Positions 13,198 to 21,096 of a DNA stretch of 64,000 nt are shown here, piece by piece. Origin of the DNA: Sinohyriopsis cumingii (lineage: Eukaryota; Mollusca; Bivalvia; Unionida; Unionidae); contig JAPYKE020000281.1 of the NCBI GenBank assembly GCA_028554795.2, positions 186,001 through 250,000 of the forward strand. Direction: 5' to 3'. A program made the translations under genes and the position numbers. Under the pieces are notes generated by a model. The model was not told where the DNA came from. It worked only from the letters and a program-made list of their open reading frames with translations, and ran no database searches. Position 1 is the stretch's first letter, and every line of letters starts with the position of its first letter.

Positions 13198-14149
13198 GAT
13201 CGAGCCATTTGATAGAGCTCCAGACACACAAACTATTCACAGTACACATCTTCAGACACCTTCTACAAGTTGCAATGATGAACAAATGTGAAATTCTGTC
13301 AGAGAAAATATCTTTCAAATTCAAAAACATTTTCTAGATGATATTGTGACTTCAGGTAATTTACATTATTTATTAATTCAATTAATTTATGTGTTCATGA
13401 TAGGGTGATTATATGAGTAATACATGTTTTGCTGGTTTGGCTTTCACTGATTGTTTATAATATAATTATATAGTGCTTAATGAGGGGATGAAAATAAAAT
13501 CTTTATAACAGAGTCTACTCAGGTTTGTCTACTAATTCATTTTGAACTGTAAGAGAATGAAAAATATCCAAAGAAATATGGGTCAAAGGAATAAAGCATA
13601 GTTTCACCAAGCCTATTTAACTTGGATGTAAGAAAATAGCAAAATAAATTAGTTCTAGCTCAAAATGCACTGCATTTCTTTTTATTGTGCATTTTGTTTA
13701 AAACATCGACTGATAAAGCGCGTCTATGTAGCGAAAGTTGATTTCTCATTCTAATGAGCAGTTTTACTCAGTGCGTGAGTGCGGATTTTTAACATATCTT
13801 TACAATTATATCGCTACGATGTCTGCAGTGTGGCAGTTTATAGTGATGTCTAGCACTGGGGCATCATGCAGCAAACATGTAGCATGATGTCCCACCCAGT
13901 CAATTTATCCTGATACCAGGCCGACAAGTCCTAACACTATCTCCTAATGCTGAACGCCAAGCGAGGCACATGCTAGTACCATTTTTGTAAGTTTTTGATA
14001 CGACTCGGCATTATTAATTACTAATAATAATTGTTAACCGACACTCAAATAACAATTGTTAACCGAGACTCTAAACCATTCAACCAGAAATGATCAAACA
14101 TATTTTTTTAAATGTAACTTTTACACCCGATCTGGCCATGCCTAGATAT
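12105..14149. other. Non-coding interval between LINE and Polinton
   Basis: No gene is recognised. It holds a (CA)n tract at 13157-13198 and a short dispersed repeat at 13795-13900. Sequence at 12510-12680 is similar to 35140-35290 on the other side of the Polinton ('atgacaagaacg.caccgt', 'catgagaat', 'gaaagttca..actaagaa'), which indicates a diverged host repeat. Confidence 0.5.
13795..13900 (+). repeat. Short dispersed repeat, copy 1
   Basis: The segment containing 'atatcgctacgatgtctgcag' and 'gtgatgtctagcactgggg' is repeated almost exactly at 52105-52200 in the same orientation, about 38 kb away. It is non-coding and its class is unknown. Confidence 0.8.
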
Positions 14150-14256
14150 CCCACATGACAAAATGTCCATATATTTTAAAAATGTTTGGGATCGGAAGTC
14201 CACATGACTAAATGTCCATATATATTTAAAATGTTTGGAATCGGAAGTCCACATGC
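14150..14256 (+). repeat. Tandem repeat of about 57 bp (two copies)
   Basis: The unit 'ccacatgac.aaatgtccatatat...aaaatgtttgg.atcggaagt' occurs twice in direct succession just outside the Polinton insertion site. Confidence 0.8.
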
Positions 14257-14293
14257 AGTATATTATATATGATATTATAGTTCATCTGTTAGA

Positions 14294-14299
14294 TACATA
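14294..14299. repeat. Polinton target-site duplication TACATA (left)
   Basis: The six bases TACATA immediately precede the AG terminus of the element and recur at 34758-34763. A 6-bp duplication is the known signature of Polinton/Maverick integration. Confidence 0.95.
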
Positions 14300-14579
14300 A
14301 GTAGTAAAGGGGGCCACTCTACGGACAATGGGAATTAGCATTAAAAACACCCCTGGGCCACTTTACGGACAATGGAAATTTAACATGGCGAAAAATCGTG
14401 GGCCACTTTACGGACAAGGGAATTTAACATGGCAATAAATCGTGGGCCACTCTACGGACAAGGGGAATTTAACATGGGATTTTTTTTTTTTTAAAAATTT
14501 TTTTTAAAAAAGGGGTAGGCAATGGAAAGGCTATCTCTTTTCGAGAAATATGGGTGGCCCTGAAAAGGGCCTTTGGTTT
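14300..14579 (+). repeat. Polinton left terminal inverted repeat
   Basis: It matches the reverse complement of 34479-34757 almost base for base, apart from A/T homopolymer lengths and one change in the stem-loop flank. It contains four tandem units of about 45 bp starting at 14311, 14355, 14400 and 14444, each beginning GGGCCACTYTACGGACAA. An A/T-homopolymer palindrome follows (14480-14511), then an inverted histone-type stem-loop (14556-14571). Confidence 0.96.
14531..14571 (-). terminator. Histone-type mRNA 3' stem-loop with downstream element, minus strand (in left TIR)
   Basis: Read on the minus strand: AAAGGCCCTTTTCAGGGCCACCC. The 6-bp stem GGCCCT/AGGGCC (14556-14571) with TTTC loop and ACCCA flank matches the metazoan replication-dependent histone 3' stem-loop consensus at every constrained position. 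It is followed by TCGAAAAGAGATAG (about 14531-14544). The AAAAGAG of that element is complementary to the CUCUUUU core known at the 5' end of U7 snRNA. The element lies about 23 nt past the stop of the minus-strand gene at 14594-14824. Confidence 0.85.
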
Positions 14580-14593
14580 ATGTTAATATGCCC

Positions 14594-14824
14594 TTAGCAT
14601 AAAGGGCATTTGCGACATCTTCTTTTCCTCAAACTTCGTCTTACAGCAGGGCCATACATCAGAGTCCTCTTGAGGCAACCTTGTCTCTCTATATAGACTC
14701 TTCTTATCCACAGGCTGCTGTTGGTCCTGTGGACAACGGTCCACTTGGATCGGACATACATGAGCATGTCCGTCCTGAACATCATTGTTGACACAAGGGT
14801 TGAAGATTCAACGTCGGTCCACAT
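14594..14824 (-). CDS. Small basic protein of unknown function (76 aa), leftmost Polinton gene
   Basis: I do not recognise this gene. The predicted protein is basic, with a C-terminal Arg/Lys/Cys cluster (RRSLRKRRCRKCPLC). Support for a real gene comes from context. A TATA box (TATAAATAAA on the minus strand, 14867-14876) lies about 45 bp before the ATG. The other two minus-strand frames close quickly. A histone-type stem-loop with downstream element follows the stop. It diverges from the coiled-coil gene at 15044. The Arg/Cys-rich tail could bind nucleic acid, but that is a guess. Confidence 0.6.
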   Translation of the reverse strand: MWTDVESSTLVSTMMFRTDMLMYVRSKWTVVHRTNSSLWIRRVYIERQGCLKRTLMYGPAVRRSLRKRRCRKCPLC

Positions 14825-15043
14825 GTTGAGGCTCCGAGAATAGGTGAATCAATGCAGTGAACTGCGTTTATTTATAGGGACAGAAAGGATTGAAACGGAT
14901 TGAGTTCATTCACCAATCCGAACACGCGTTACAGAATTCAGTCAGCCCACATCCAATCCGAAGAGAGCAGTCTGTGACGTCACGTAGTCAATATAGATTC
15001 GCTAGCGCTTGTGTGCAGTCAATCTATGCGACAGTGATTCAAC
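14825..15043. promoter_or_regulatory. Divergent promoter region with CRE palindrome and CAATCC boxes
   Basis: This 219-bp region separates the leftward 76-aa gene and the rightward 189-aa gene. On the minus strand a TATA box lies at 14867-14876. A perfect palindromic TGACGTCA (CRE/ATF site) lies at 14975-14982. CAATCCG/CGGATTG motifs occur two in each orientation (14887-14892, 14897-14902, 14914-14920, 14954-14960). For the plus-strand gene a weaker AATATAGA lies at about 14989. Confidence 0.6.
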
Positions 15044-15613
15044 ATGACGGAAACTCAGAAAACGATCCAGTGGGGTGCACCAGCAGGGGAGACCGCCCAA
15101 GGGAACCCGGACTTACTTTCAGAAGAGGTGAATTGGGATTTTGTGGATTTTCTCTCCTCGCAAGAATTTGTTCCGGAACCTTCGTTACCTTCTTCATTAC
15201 CGCAAGTGGAGAATTTTAGACAGAGACAAAAAGAAGAATTGGAGAAATTTATACAACGACAAAAGGAAGCGGAACAGGCTTTTCTCCTACAGCAACAGCA
15301 ACAAGAAGAAGAGGTAAGAAAAAAACAACAGCAAGAAGAAGTAGCAGCAAAGAAACAAGAGGGTGAAAATCAAACGGTCACGGTACTGTTGGACATTTTA
15401 GCGGAGTTAAGAAGTCTGAAACAAATGTATCAGACTTCTTTATCACGACCGAAGAGAATACGACCTTCCCGAGCTAAACACGTCAACCCTGTGACTAAGC
15501 CTACCGTACCACCCTTAGTGATTTCAACCCAATCATTATCATCATCATTACGCAGTCCAGAAGTAGGCCTTGGCCGTGGCAAAGGCTTAAGGCAGTTAAA
15601 ATTGATTGCTTAA
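15044..15613 (+). CDS. Glu/Gln/Lys-rich coiled-coil protein (189 aa), unknown function
   Basis: No recognised family. The acidic N-terminal 50 residues are followed by a long charged helix rich in Gln, Glu and Lys (about residues 55-115) that should form a coiled coil. A basic, Ser/Pro-rich tail contains RPKRIRPSRAKH. The ATG is at 15044. The stop is followed 27 nt later by a perfect histone-type stem-loop. Its composition and its 3' signal link it to the three right-end coiled-coil genes (32506, 33353, 34093), suggesting one functional class. The gene is intact. Confidence 0.75.
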   Translation: MTETQKTIQWGAPAGETAQGNPDLLSEEVNWDFVDFLSSQEFVPEPSLPSSLPQVENFRQRQKEELEKFIQRQKEAEQAFLLQQQQQEEEVRKKQQQEEVAAKKQEGENQTVTVLLDILAELRSLKQMYQTSLSRPKRIRPSRAKHVNPVTKPTVPPLVISTQSLSSSLRSPEVGLGRGKGLRQLKLIA

Positions 15614-15637
15614 ACTCACTCCTACACCATAAAGAAA

Positions 15638-15681
15638 AAAGGCCCTTTTCAGGGCCACCCACATTTCTCGAAAAGAAATAC
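15638..15681 (+). terminator. Histone-type 3' stem-loop and downstream element after the 15044 gene
   Basis: Stem-loop GGCCCTTTTCAGGGCC at 15641-15656, preceded by AAAA and followed by ACCCA. The purine-rich TCGAAAAGAAATA lies at 15668-15680. It matches the histone mRNA 3' consensus (two G-C pairs at the base, three Y-R pairs, a U-A top pair, a 4-nt U-rich loop). There is no AATAAA directly before it. Confidence 0.85.
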
Positions 15682-15915
15682 AATTTCAATTTGCCAATAA
15701 CTCAAAAAAAAATAAAAATAACTCACCCATTTTACCCTTGTAGTACGTGTCTGTGTATGAGTGCGTGAGTGTAGCTTCTTATTTTAAAATCAAAACTCAA
15801 AGACTCTTACCTTATATCATTCATTTATTCTTTTCTCCATTTTTTACAATCCAATTCACAATTCACATCACAACACTTTAATCAAAAGTTCATTGATTTC
15901 TTCTTTTCTCCTTGT
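15682..15915. other. Intergenic region between convergent genes
   Basis: AT-rich spacer between the stem-loop of the rightward gene and the stop of the leftward zinc-knuckle gene. On the minus strand an AATAAA lies at about 15823-15829, a plausible poly(A) signal for the zinc-knuckle gene. That gene shows no stem-loop. Confidence 0.5.
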
Positions 15916-16386
15916 TTAGTCTCTCTGTTTTTTTAATTTCTTCACCGTCACACTCTTTTCCTCTTCTTCCTCCTCGCTTTCTTCCCTTCTTCTTTTTTTC
16001 TCCTGTTTCTTTTTCTTCACCTGTCTTCTTTCTTCCTCAGAAGAATCCCTCTCTTCCTCCGAAGAATCCCTCTCTTCTTCTGAAGAATTCCTCTTTTCTT
16101 CTGACTCCTCTTGTTTCTTTTTTGGGCAATCTGGAGACCAATGTCCTTTTTCTTTACAATAATAACAGGTATCTTGACTTTTGTCTTTTTTATCCCCTGT
16201 TTTTTTTCTTTTTTGACGGTCTGGACACTCTGAAGACCAATGCCCTTTCTTCCGACAGATATAGCAAGTATCTTGACTTTTATCTCTAAAGGAAGGAGAG
16301 TAGTCCGTAGGCTGGTCTGAAGAGAATTTTCTAATGACCCCTCGCAAAGCTCTGACGAAACGTTCCATCTGGTTAGTCTCTTCCAT
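15916..16386 (-). CDS. Two-zinc-knuckle (CCHC) protein with acidic/basic low-complexity tail
   Basis: The first ATG is at 16384-16386, giving 156 aa; longer readings need a GTG start. Two CX2CX4HX4C knuckles are visible: CYICRKKGHWSSEC and CYYCKEKGHWSPDC, about 25 residues apart, as in retroviral nucleocapsids and cellular CCHC proteins. The C-terminal half is rich in Glu, Ser and Lys, including a repeated SSEEERD unit. A TATATAAAAG box lies at 16440-16449 (minus strand), back to back with the polymerase promoter. Knuckles bind single-stranded nucleic acid in known families, so a role in genome or RNA binding is likely but unproven. It is not a standard Polinton core gene. Confidence 0.8.
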   Translation of the reverse strand: MEETNQMERFVRALRGVIRKFSSDQPTDYSPSFRDKSQDTCYICRKKGHWSSECPDRQKRKKTGDKKDKSQDTCYYCKEKGHWSPDCPKKKQEESEEKRNSSEEERDSSEEERDSSEEERRQVKKKKQEKKRRREESEEEEEEKSVTVKKLKKQRD

Positions 16387-16439
16387 CGTTGTGCTCGGCT
16401 TGAGAGTGAAATGAATAGTGAAAGGACAAGACACACACC

Positions 16440-16473
16440 CTTTTATATACGCTGGTCTGCTATGACTATAAAG
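16440..16473. promoter_or_regulatory. Back-to-back TATA boxes for zinc-knuckle and polymerase genes
   Basis: The minus-strand TATATAAAAG at 16440-16449 lies about 55 bp before the zinc-knuckle ATG. The plus-strand TATAAAG at 16467-16473 lies 48 bp before the polymerase ATG. The two boxes are about 20 bp apart. Confidence 0.7.
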
Positions 16474-16520
16474 TAGTTTATGGTGTTTGAACTTAAGTCA
16501 TTTGACTTTTTGCTTTCAAG

Positions 16521-19500
16521 ATGAAACGATCCCATTCATTCGAGAAGAAAGAAGAAAGTAAAAGGCAGAAACGTGATTTATCGCCTCGTACCAGGGCTGA
16601 AATCTTGGCACAAATTCATGCCAGTGATTTTGAAGAGGACATGAGTGAACCAGAATCCGAACCCTCTAAACCAAGTTCACCACCGTTAGTCAACCCTGAA
16701 AAGTACTATTCCATTCGAGAGACGGAAAAGCGCTCCTCTAGAAAATTTAGAACCACGGCTTACAAATACACGGTGAAGTTTAAAGATTTCAAGGCTGAAG
16801 TGCCGTTAGAGAAAGCAGAAGTGTTCATCACCGAGGTGTGGGATTCTTTGCTCACCTCACTCAAGCGACAATGTCAACCCAAAGAAGACGATCGCTTGAG
16901 ACTTTCCATACAACACGACGGTTTGAAATCCCCTGTTTGGATCGAGTTTAGCACCCCTGCAGAATTGACTGCTTCCAAAGTCATGGACAAGATTCAACAC
17001 GTACAACAATCTAATGATCAGTTTGACATCACCGATGGTAAAGCCACACTTGACATGACCCACGTCTCTCCTCCTCAAGGGACAGGACGCAAAAAGATGT
17101 TATTGGTGGACGACCTTCGCAACACCAAAAAGAGTCTCGTTCGAATTAACAACCCTCATGACCAGATGTGTTTAGCCCGTGCCATCGTGGTGGGACGAAC
17201 CTATGCCAACAAGAACGACACGGTAGAATGGAAAAGAACCTGGGACACTATTCAACGTTCCGACCGAGCCAAACAACGAAACGAAGCAGAACTCCTGTTA
17301 CAACAAGCCGGATTGCCCAAAGACACACCCTGTGGCATTCCCGAGATGCAAAAATTGCAAGATGTCCTAGCTCCACGCTACACCTTGAAAGTGCACCCTC
17401 AAGAAATGCGCGGGCCTCTATTGTTTCGAGGCCAAGACTTTAAGGACGGAAAATACATTCACCTTTATCATCACGATGACCATTTCGATACCATTACCAG
17501 TATCACTGGATTCCTGGTATACAGATATTACTGTGAGAAATGTGACCATGGTTATAATAATCGAGAGCAACACAAACATTGTGGATGGAAATGCTCAGGA
17601 TGTTTGGCCTCTTCACCCTGTGTGAGCGAAGAACCAGTGCCTTGTTCCACTTGTCTGCGCACGTTTGTCAGCCCTACCTGTTACCAACAACATCTGAAAA
17701 CGCAAGGTTCACAGAAGAAATGCGCTTGTCAACTGCTGAGATTGTGCTCTACGTGTGAACAAGTCATACGTACCAATAATACCAATGCACACGTATGTTC
17801 AGGAAAGAAAAAATGTCACATTTGTCACCACATCGTGGACTTGGAACACCAATATTACGTGCAAAAATACCAACCCCCACCAGAGAAAGAGGACGGTCAC
17901 AAGAAGAAAGGCAATTTCATCTTTTTCGATTTCGAATGCATGCAAGAAACCGGCATTCACATTCCTAATTTCTGCGTGGCTCATCGAGCGTGCGAGAAGT
18001 GCATTCAAGAACCTATCTTCAGTCATTGCCCTCACTGCAGCAAGATTCCCGGAGGGCGTGAAAAAATCTTTCGGGGACCAAACACGTTAGCCGATTTTGC
18101 CCAATGGGTCTTAGACCCCGTCGACAAGACATGGAGCCAAGAGGACATCGAACGTTACCGAGATTGTCATCGCCATGCCACAGTGATGGCTCACAATTTC
18201 TCCGGATACGATGGACAGTTTCTTCTCAGATACTATACGGAACAAGGCACCGAGTGTCCTAAAGTGACTTTGAACGGAGCCAAAATCATTTTCATGCAAG
18301 TGGGACAAGTACAGTTTAAAGATTCGATGAGCTATTTGGCCATGCCTTTGAGTCGAATGCCTAAAACGTTTGGAATGACAGAAATGGCTAAAGGGTACTT
18401 TCCACACTTTTTCAATACGGAAGCCAATCAACACGTCGTTCTACCCCATTTACCAGAGGCTCACTATTACGACCCCGACAACATGCGTACCGAACAACGA
18501 GAAGCTTTCTACGCTTGGTACCAGATTCACGCCTCGGACCCTTTCGACTTTCAGGAAGAAATGCTAAAGTATTGTCGTTCCGACGTGGACATTTTACGGC
18601 GTTGCTGTGGAAAATTTCGAGAACTGTTCATGGAACACGGAGGGGTCGATCCTTTGAAAGAAGCTTGCACCATTGCCAAAGCGTGTTCCTTAGTGTATCG
18701 ACAACGATTCATGCCTGAAAAGACCGTGGCTGTCATCAGTCCTCAAACGACCCACTTTGTCAAACGTCAATACTCGGTCAAAGCCCTACGCTGGTTACAT
18801 TACTTGTGCGACAAGGAAGACAAGTGGATTCAGCATGCCCGCAACGGAGGAGGCGAAAAGACCATCGGAACGTATTCGGTCGATGGCTGGGACTTAGAAA
18901 ACCCCAAGATCGTGTACGAGTTTAACGGTTGCTTATTTCACGGATGTCCCGTCTGTTACCCTGACCGTGGCACTAAAAATCAGTTTTTGCAACGAACCAT
19001 GGAAGACTTGTACCAGGACACTTGTCAGCGACGCCTAAAGTTAGAACAGCAAGGATACCAAGTGGTGGAAATGTGGGAACACGAGTACGATCACCGTATG
19101 AAAACCGATCCCGAGTTTAAACGCCTCGTGGAAAGTTACCAGTTCATGGACACGCTGAACCCGAGGGATAGTTTGTACGGAGGAAGGACCAATGCCACCT
19201 GTTTGCTGTACCAAGCCGACGAAGAGAAAGGAGAAGAAATCAAATACTTGGACGTGTGTTCGCTGTATCCCTACGTGTGCAAATATTGTCGCTTTCCTGT
19301 AGGGCACCCGCAATTGCTGACGGAACACATCGACCTGAAAAACATTCGACAATACGAAGGCTTGATCAAGTGTAAAGTTTTGCCTCCCACGAACCTATAC
19401 CATCCCGTCTTACCTCACCATTGTCAAGGCAAACTGATGTTTCCCTTGTGCCGTACTTGTGCCGAAACGTGCAACCAAGACCAACCTTGCCATCACAGCC

Positions 19501-20555
19501 AGGAAGAACGGGCCTTGACGGGAACCTGGGTCAGCGTAGAATTGTTCAAAGCTCTGGACATGGGATACCAACTGTTAGAAGTGTACGAAATTTGCCACTT
19601 TCCCAAGACACAACAATACCGCAAGGGTGACCCCACGCAGAAAGGCATTTTCGCCGACTACGTGGATGCCTTTTTGAAACTGAAGCAAGAAGCCAGCGGC
19701 TATCCTTCCTGGTGTCACACTCCCGAAGACCAAATACAATTCAAAGAGAAATACTACGAACAAGAAGGCATCACTTTAGACCACATCGAGAAAAACGAAG
19801 GCAGGCGATCGTTTGCCAAAGTGATGTTAAATTGCTTGTGGGGTAAAATGGCACAACGACCGTGTTTACCCAAGACGGAATATTTGACAGAACCTTCCCG
19901 CTACTTCCAGATGATTCACGACAAAACCAAATACATGAAACACGTGGACGTCGTTCGAGAGAATTTGATCTTGGTCAATTACGAAGAAGATCTGGACTTT
20001 GTACAAGACGACCCTTTTGGAAATGTCATCATTGCGGCTTACGTGACAGCCCATGCTCGCTTAAAATTGTACGAAGCTTTAGAACTGTTAGAAGAACGCG
20101 TCCTGTACTTTGACACGGACAGTTGCATTTACATCCATCACCCGATTCAACATCACCCTAACATCGAAGGAGACCGTTTAGGAGCCTGGACAGACGAGCA
20201 TCCCGACGACAAGATTCTAAGTTTTGTCAGTGGCGGTCCCAAAAATTACGGCTACGAATACCGGGACAAACAAGGAGAAGTGCACACGACGTGCAAAGTG
20301 AAAGGACTGACTCTGAATTATCGTACCAGTCGTGTGGTCAACTTTGGGGTATTGAAAGAAGCCTTGCAATCGAGAGAGGATGGAAACTTTAAAGTGACCA
20401 CTTACCAACCGAACAAGATTGTACGTTTACCCACTCACCACATCGTCAGTCGACCTTTGGAAAAAGTTTATCAAATCGTGTACCAGAAGCGAGTTCGACT
20501 TCCCAATCATTTCACCTTACCGTATGGACACGTTGGTATAAAACATTGGTTGTAA
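16521..20555 (+). CDS. PolB: Protein-primed family B DNA polymerase (pPolB)
   Basis: This 1344-aa protein should replicate the element by protein priming from the TIR ends. The 3'-5' exonuclease motifs are intact: FDFECM (D470/E472), HNFSGYDGQF and YCRSDVDIL. The polymerase motifs are also present: DVCSLYPYV (motif A, near 910), KVMLNCLWGK (motif B, near 1100), YFDTDSCIY (motif C, near 1197) and KVKGLTLN. A Cys/His-rich region (about 334-450) precedes the exonuclease domain. A segment with EFNGCLFHGCPVCY and VEMWEHEYD lies between the exonuclease and motif A, as in other Polinton polymerases. The N-terminal 100 residues are charged and less conserved. No frameshift or stop is seen. Confidence 0.97.
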   Translation: MKRSHSFEKKEESKRQKRDLSPRTRAEILAQIHASDFEEDMSEPESEPSKPSSPPLVNPEKYYSIRETEKRSSRKFRTTAYKYTVKFKDFKAEVPLEKAEVFITEVWDSLLTSLKRQCQPKEDDRLRLSIQHDGLKSPVWIEFSTPAELTASKVMDKIQHVQQSNDQFDITDGKATLDMTHVSPPQGTGRKKMLLVDDLRNTKKSLVRINNPHDQMCLARAIVVGRTYANKNDTVEWKRTWDTIQRSDRAKQRNEAELLLQQAGLPKDTPCGIPEMQKLQDVLAPRYTLKVHPQEMRGPLLFRGQDFKDGKYIHLYHHDDHFDTITSITGFLVYRYYCEKCDHGYNNREQHKHCGWKCSGCLASSPCVSEEPVPCSTCLRTFVSPTCYQQHLKTQGSQKKCACQLLRLCSTCEQVIRTNNTNAHVCSGKKKCHICHHIVDLEHQYYVQKYQPPPEKEDGHKKKGNFIFFDFECMQETGIHIPNFCVAHRACEKCIQEPIFSHCPHCSKIPGGREKIFRGPNTLADFAQWVLDPVDKTWSQEDIERYRDCHRHATVMAHNFSGYDGQFLLRYYTEQGTECPKVTLNGAKIIFMQVGQVQFKDSMSYLAMPLSRMPKTFGMTEMAKGYFPHFFNTEANQHVVLPHLPEAHYYDPDNMRTEQREAFYAWYQIHASDPFDFQEEMLKYCRSDVDILRRCCGKFRELFMEHGGVDPLKEACTIAKACSLVYRQRFMPEKTVAVISPQTTHFVKRQYSVKALRWLHYLCDKEDKWIQHARNGGGEKTIGTYSVDGWDLENPKIVYEFNGCLFHGCPVCYPDRGTKNQFLQRTMEDLYQDTCQRRLKLEQQGYQVVEMWEHEYDHRMKTDPEFKRLVESYQFMDTLNPRDSLYGGRTNATCLLYQADEEKGEEIKYLDVCSLYPYVCKYCRFPVGHPQLLTEHIDLKNIRQYEGLIKCKVLPPTNLYHPVLPHHCQGKLMFPLCRTCAETCNQDQPCHHSQEERALTGTWVSVELFKALDMGYQLLEVYEICHFPKTQQYRKGDPTQKGIFADYVDAFLKLKQEASGYPSWCHTPEDQIQFKEKYYEQEGITLDHIEKNEGRRSFAKVMLNCLWGKMAQRPCLPKTEYLTEPSRYFQMIHDKTKYMKHVDVVRENLILVNYEEDLDFVQDDPFGNVIIAAYVTAHARLKLYEALELLEERVLYFDTDSCIYIHHPIQHHPNIEGDRLGAWTDEHPDDKILSFVSGGPKNYGYEYRDKQGEVHTTCKVKGLTLNYRTSRVVNFGVLKEALQSREDGNFKVTTYQPNKIVRLPTHHIVSRPLEKVYQIVYQKRVRLPNHFTLPYGHVGIKHWL

Positions 20556-20578
20556 GAAGATAGCCACCCACCAGAAAG

Positions 20579-21037
20579 ATGACTTCGCCACAGCAAGAAT
20601 CAAGTGAGAAACCCGATGAGAACTCCAAGTTCAAACCCTACCATTTTCAAGTCTTCTTACCTGACTATTGTGATTGTGCCCGTCGATTGGACACGTTTCA
20701 GAAATGGCCTACGGATAGGGAAGGATTACCTTCTTCGCATGTTTTAGCTAGAACAGGATTTGTCTACTTGGGACCTGAGTCAGGATTGGGATACGAGGTA
20801 CAGTGTTTCGCTTGCGGACTGAAGTTACGAATGGATCTATGTATCTATAAAGATTCAGCTATTCTGGAACATACTCGATGGTCTCCGCACTGCCCTTACC
20901 TTTCTATGGCCTTTCCACCCATTACACTACGGTACAATGTTGACGGTACCTTAGAGACGGTACCTTCCGAAACAAGACATAAAAAACGTAAAAAAGGAAA
21001 GATGTACAAACTGGAGACTGCATTGCGACTAGTATAA
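20579..21037 (+). CDS. Single-BIR (IAP-like) protein 1, 152 aa
   Basis: A BIR domain spans about residues 23-105. It has the zinc-binding pattern CFACG...H-x6-C (EHTRWSPHC) and a typical YCDCARRLDTF start. In known inhibitor-of-apoptosis proteins BIR domains bind caspases or IAP-binding motifs. No RING, CARD or UBA is present, so this is a minimal viral-type BIR protein. A TATA box (20537-20543) lies inside the polymerase 3' end, 36 bp before the ATG. The stop codon is part of the next gene's TATA box. A Lys-rich tail follows the BIR. It is paired with a second BIR gene, so a host-derived anti-apoptotic role is likely (inference). Confidence 0.88.
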   Translation: MTSPQQESSEKPDENSKFKPYHFQVFLPDYCDCARRLDTFQKWPTDREGLPSSHVLARTGFVYLGPESGLGYEVQCFACGLKLRMDLCIYKDSAILEHTRWSPHCPYLSMAFPPITLRYNVDGTLETVPSETRHKKRKKGKMYKLETALRLV

Positions 21038-21040
21038 AAA
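21033..21040 (+). promoter_or_regulatory. TATA box overlapping upstream stop codon
   Basis: TATAAAAA lies 57 bp before the ATG at 21097 and contains the TAA stop (21035-21037) of the BIR gene upstream. Confidence 0.7.
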
Positions 21041-21096
21041 GGGGGCTATGGTCAAGATCGATAGTTCATTGTGACTACCAAGACCGAGCGAACAAG

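Noticed and set aside
16017..16436. Second long minus-strand frame over the zinc-knuckle gene
   Set aside because: Shadow frame caused by the purine-rich repeated codons; the zinc-knuckle frame has the diagnostic CCHC motifs.
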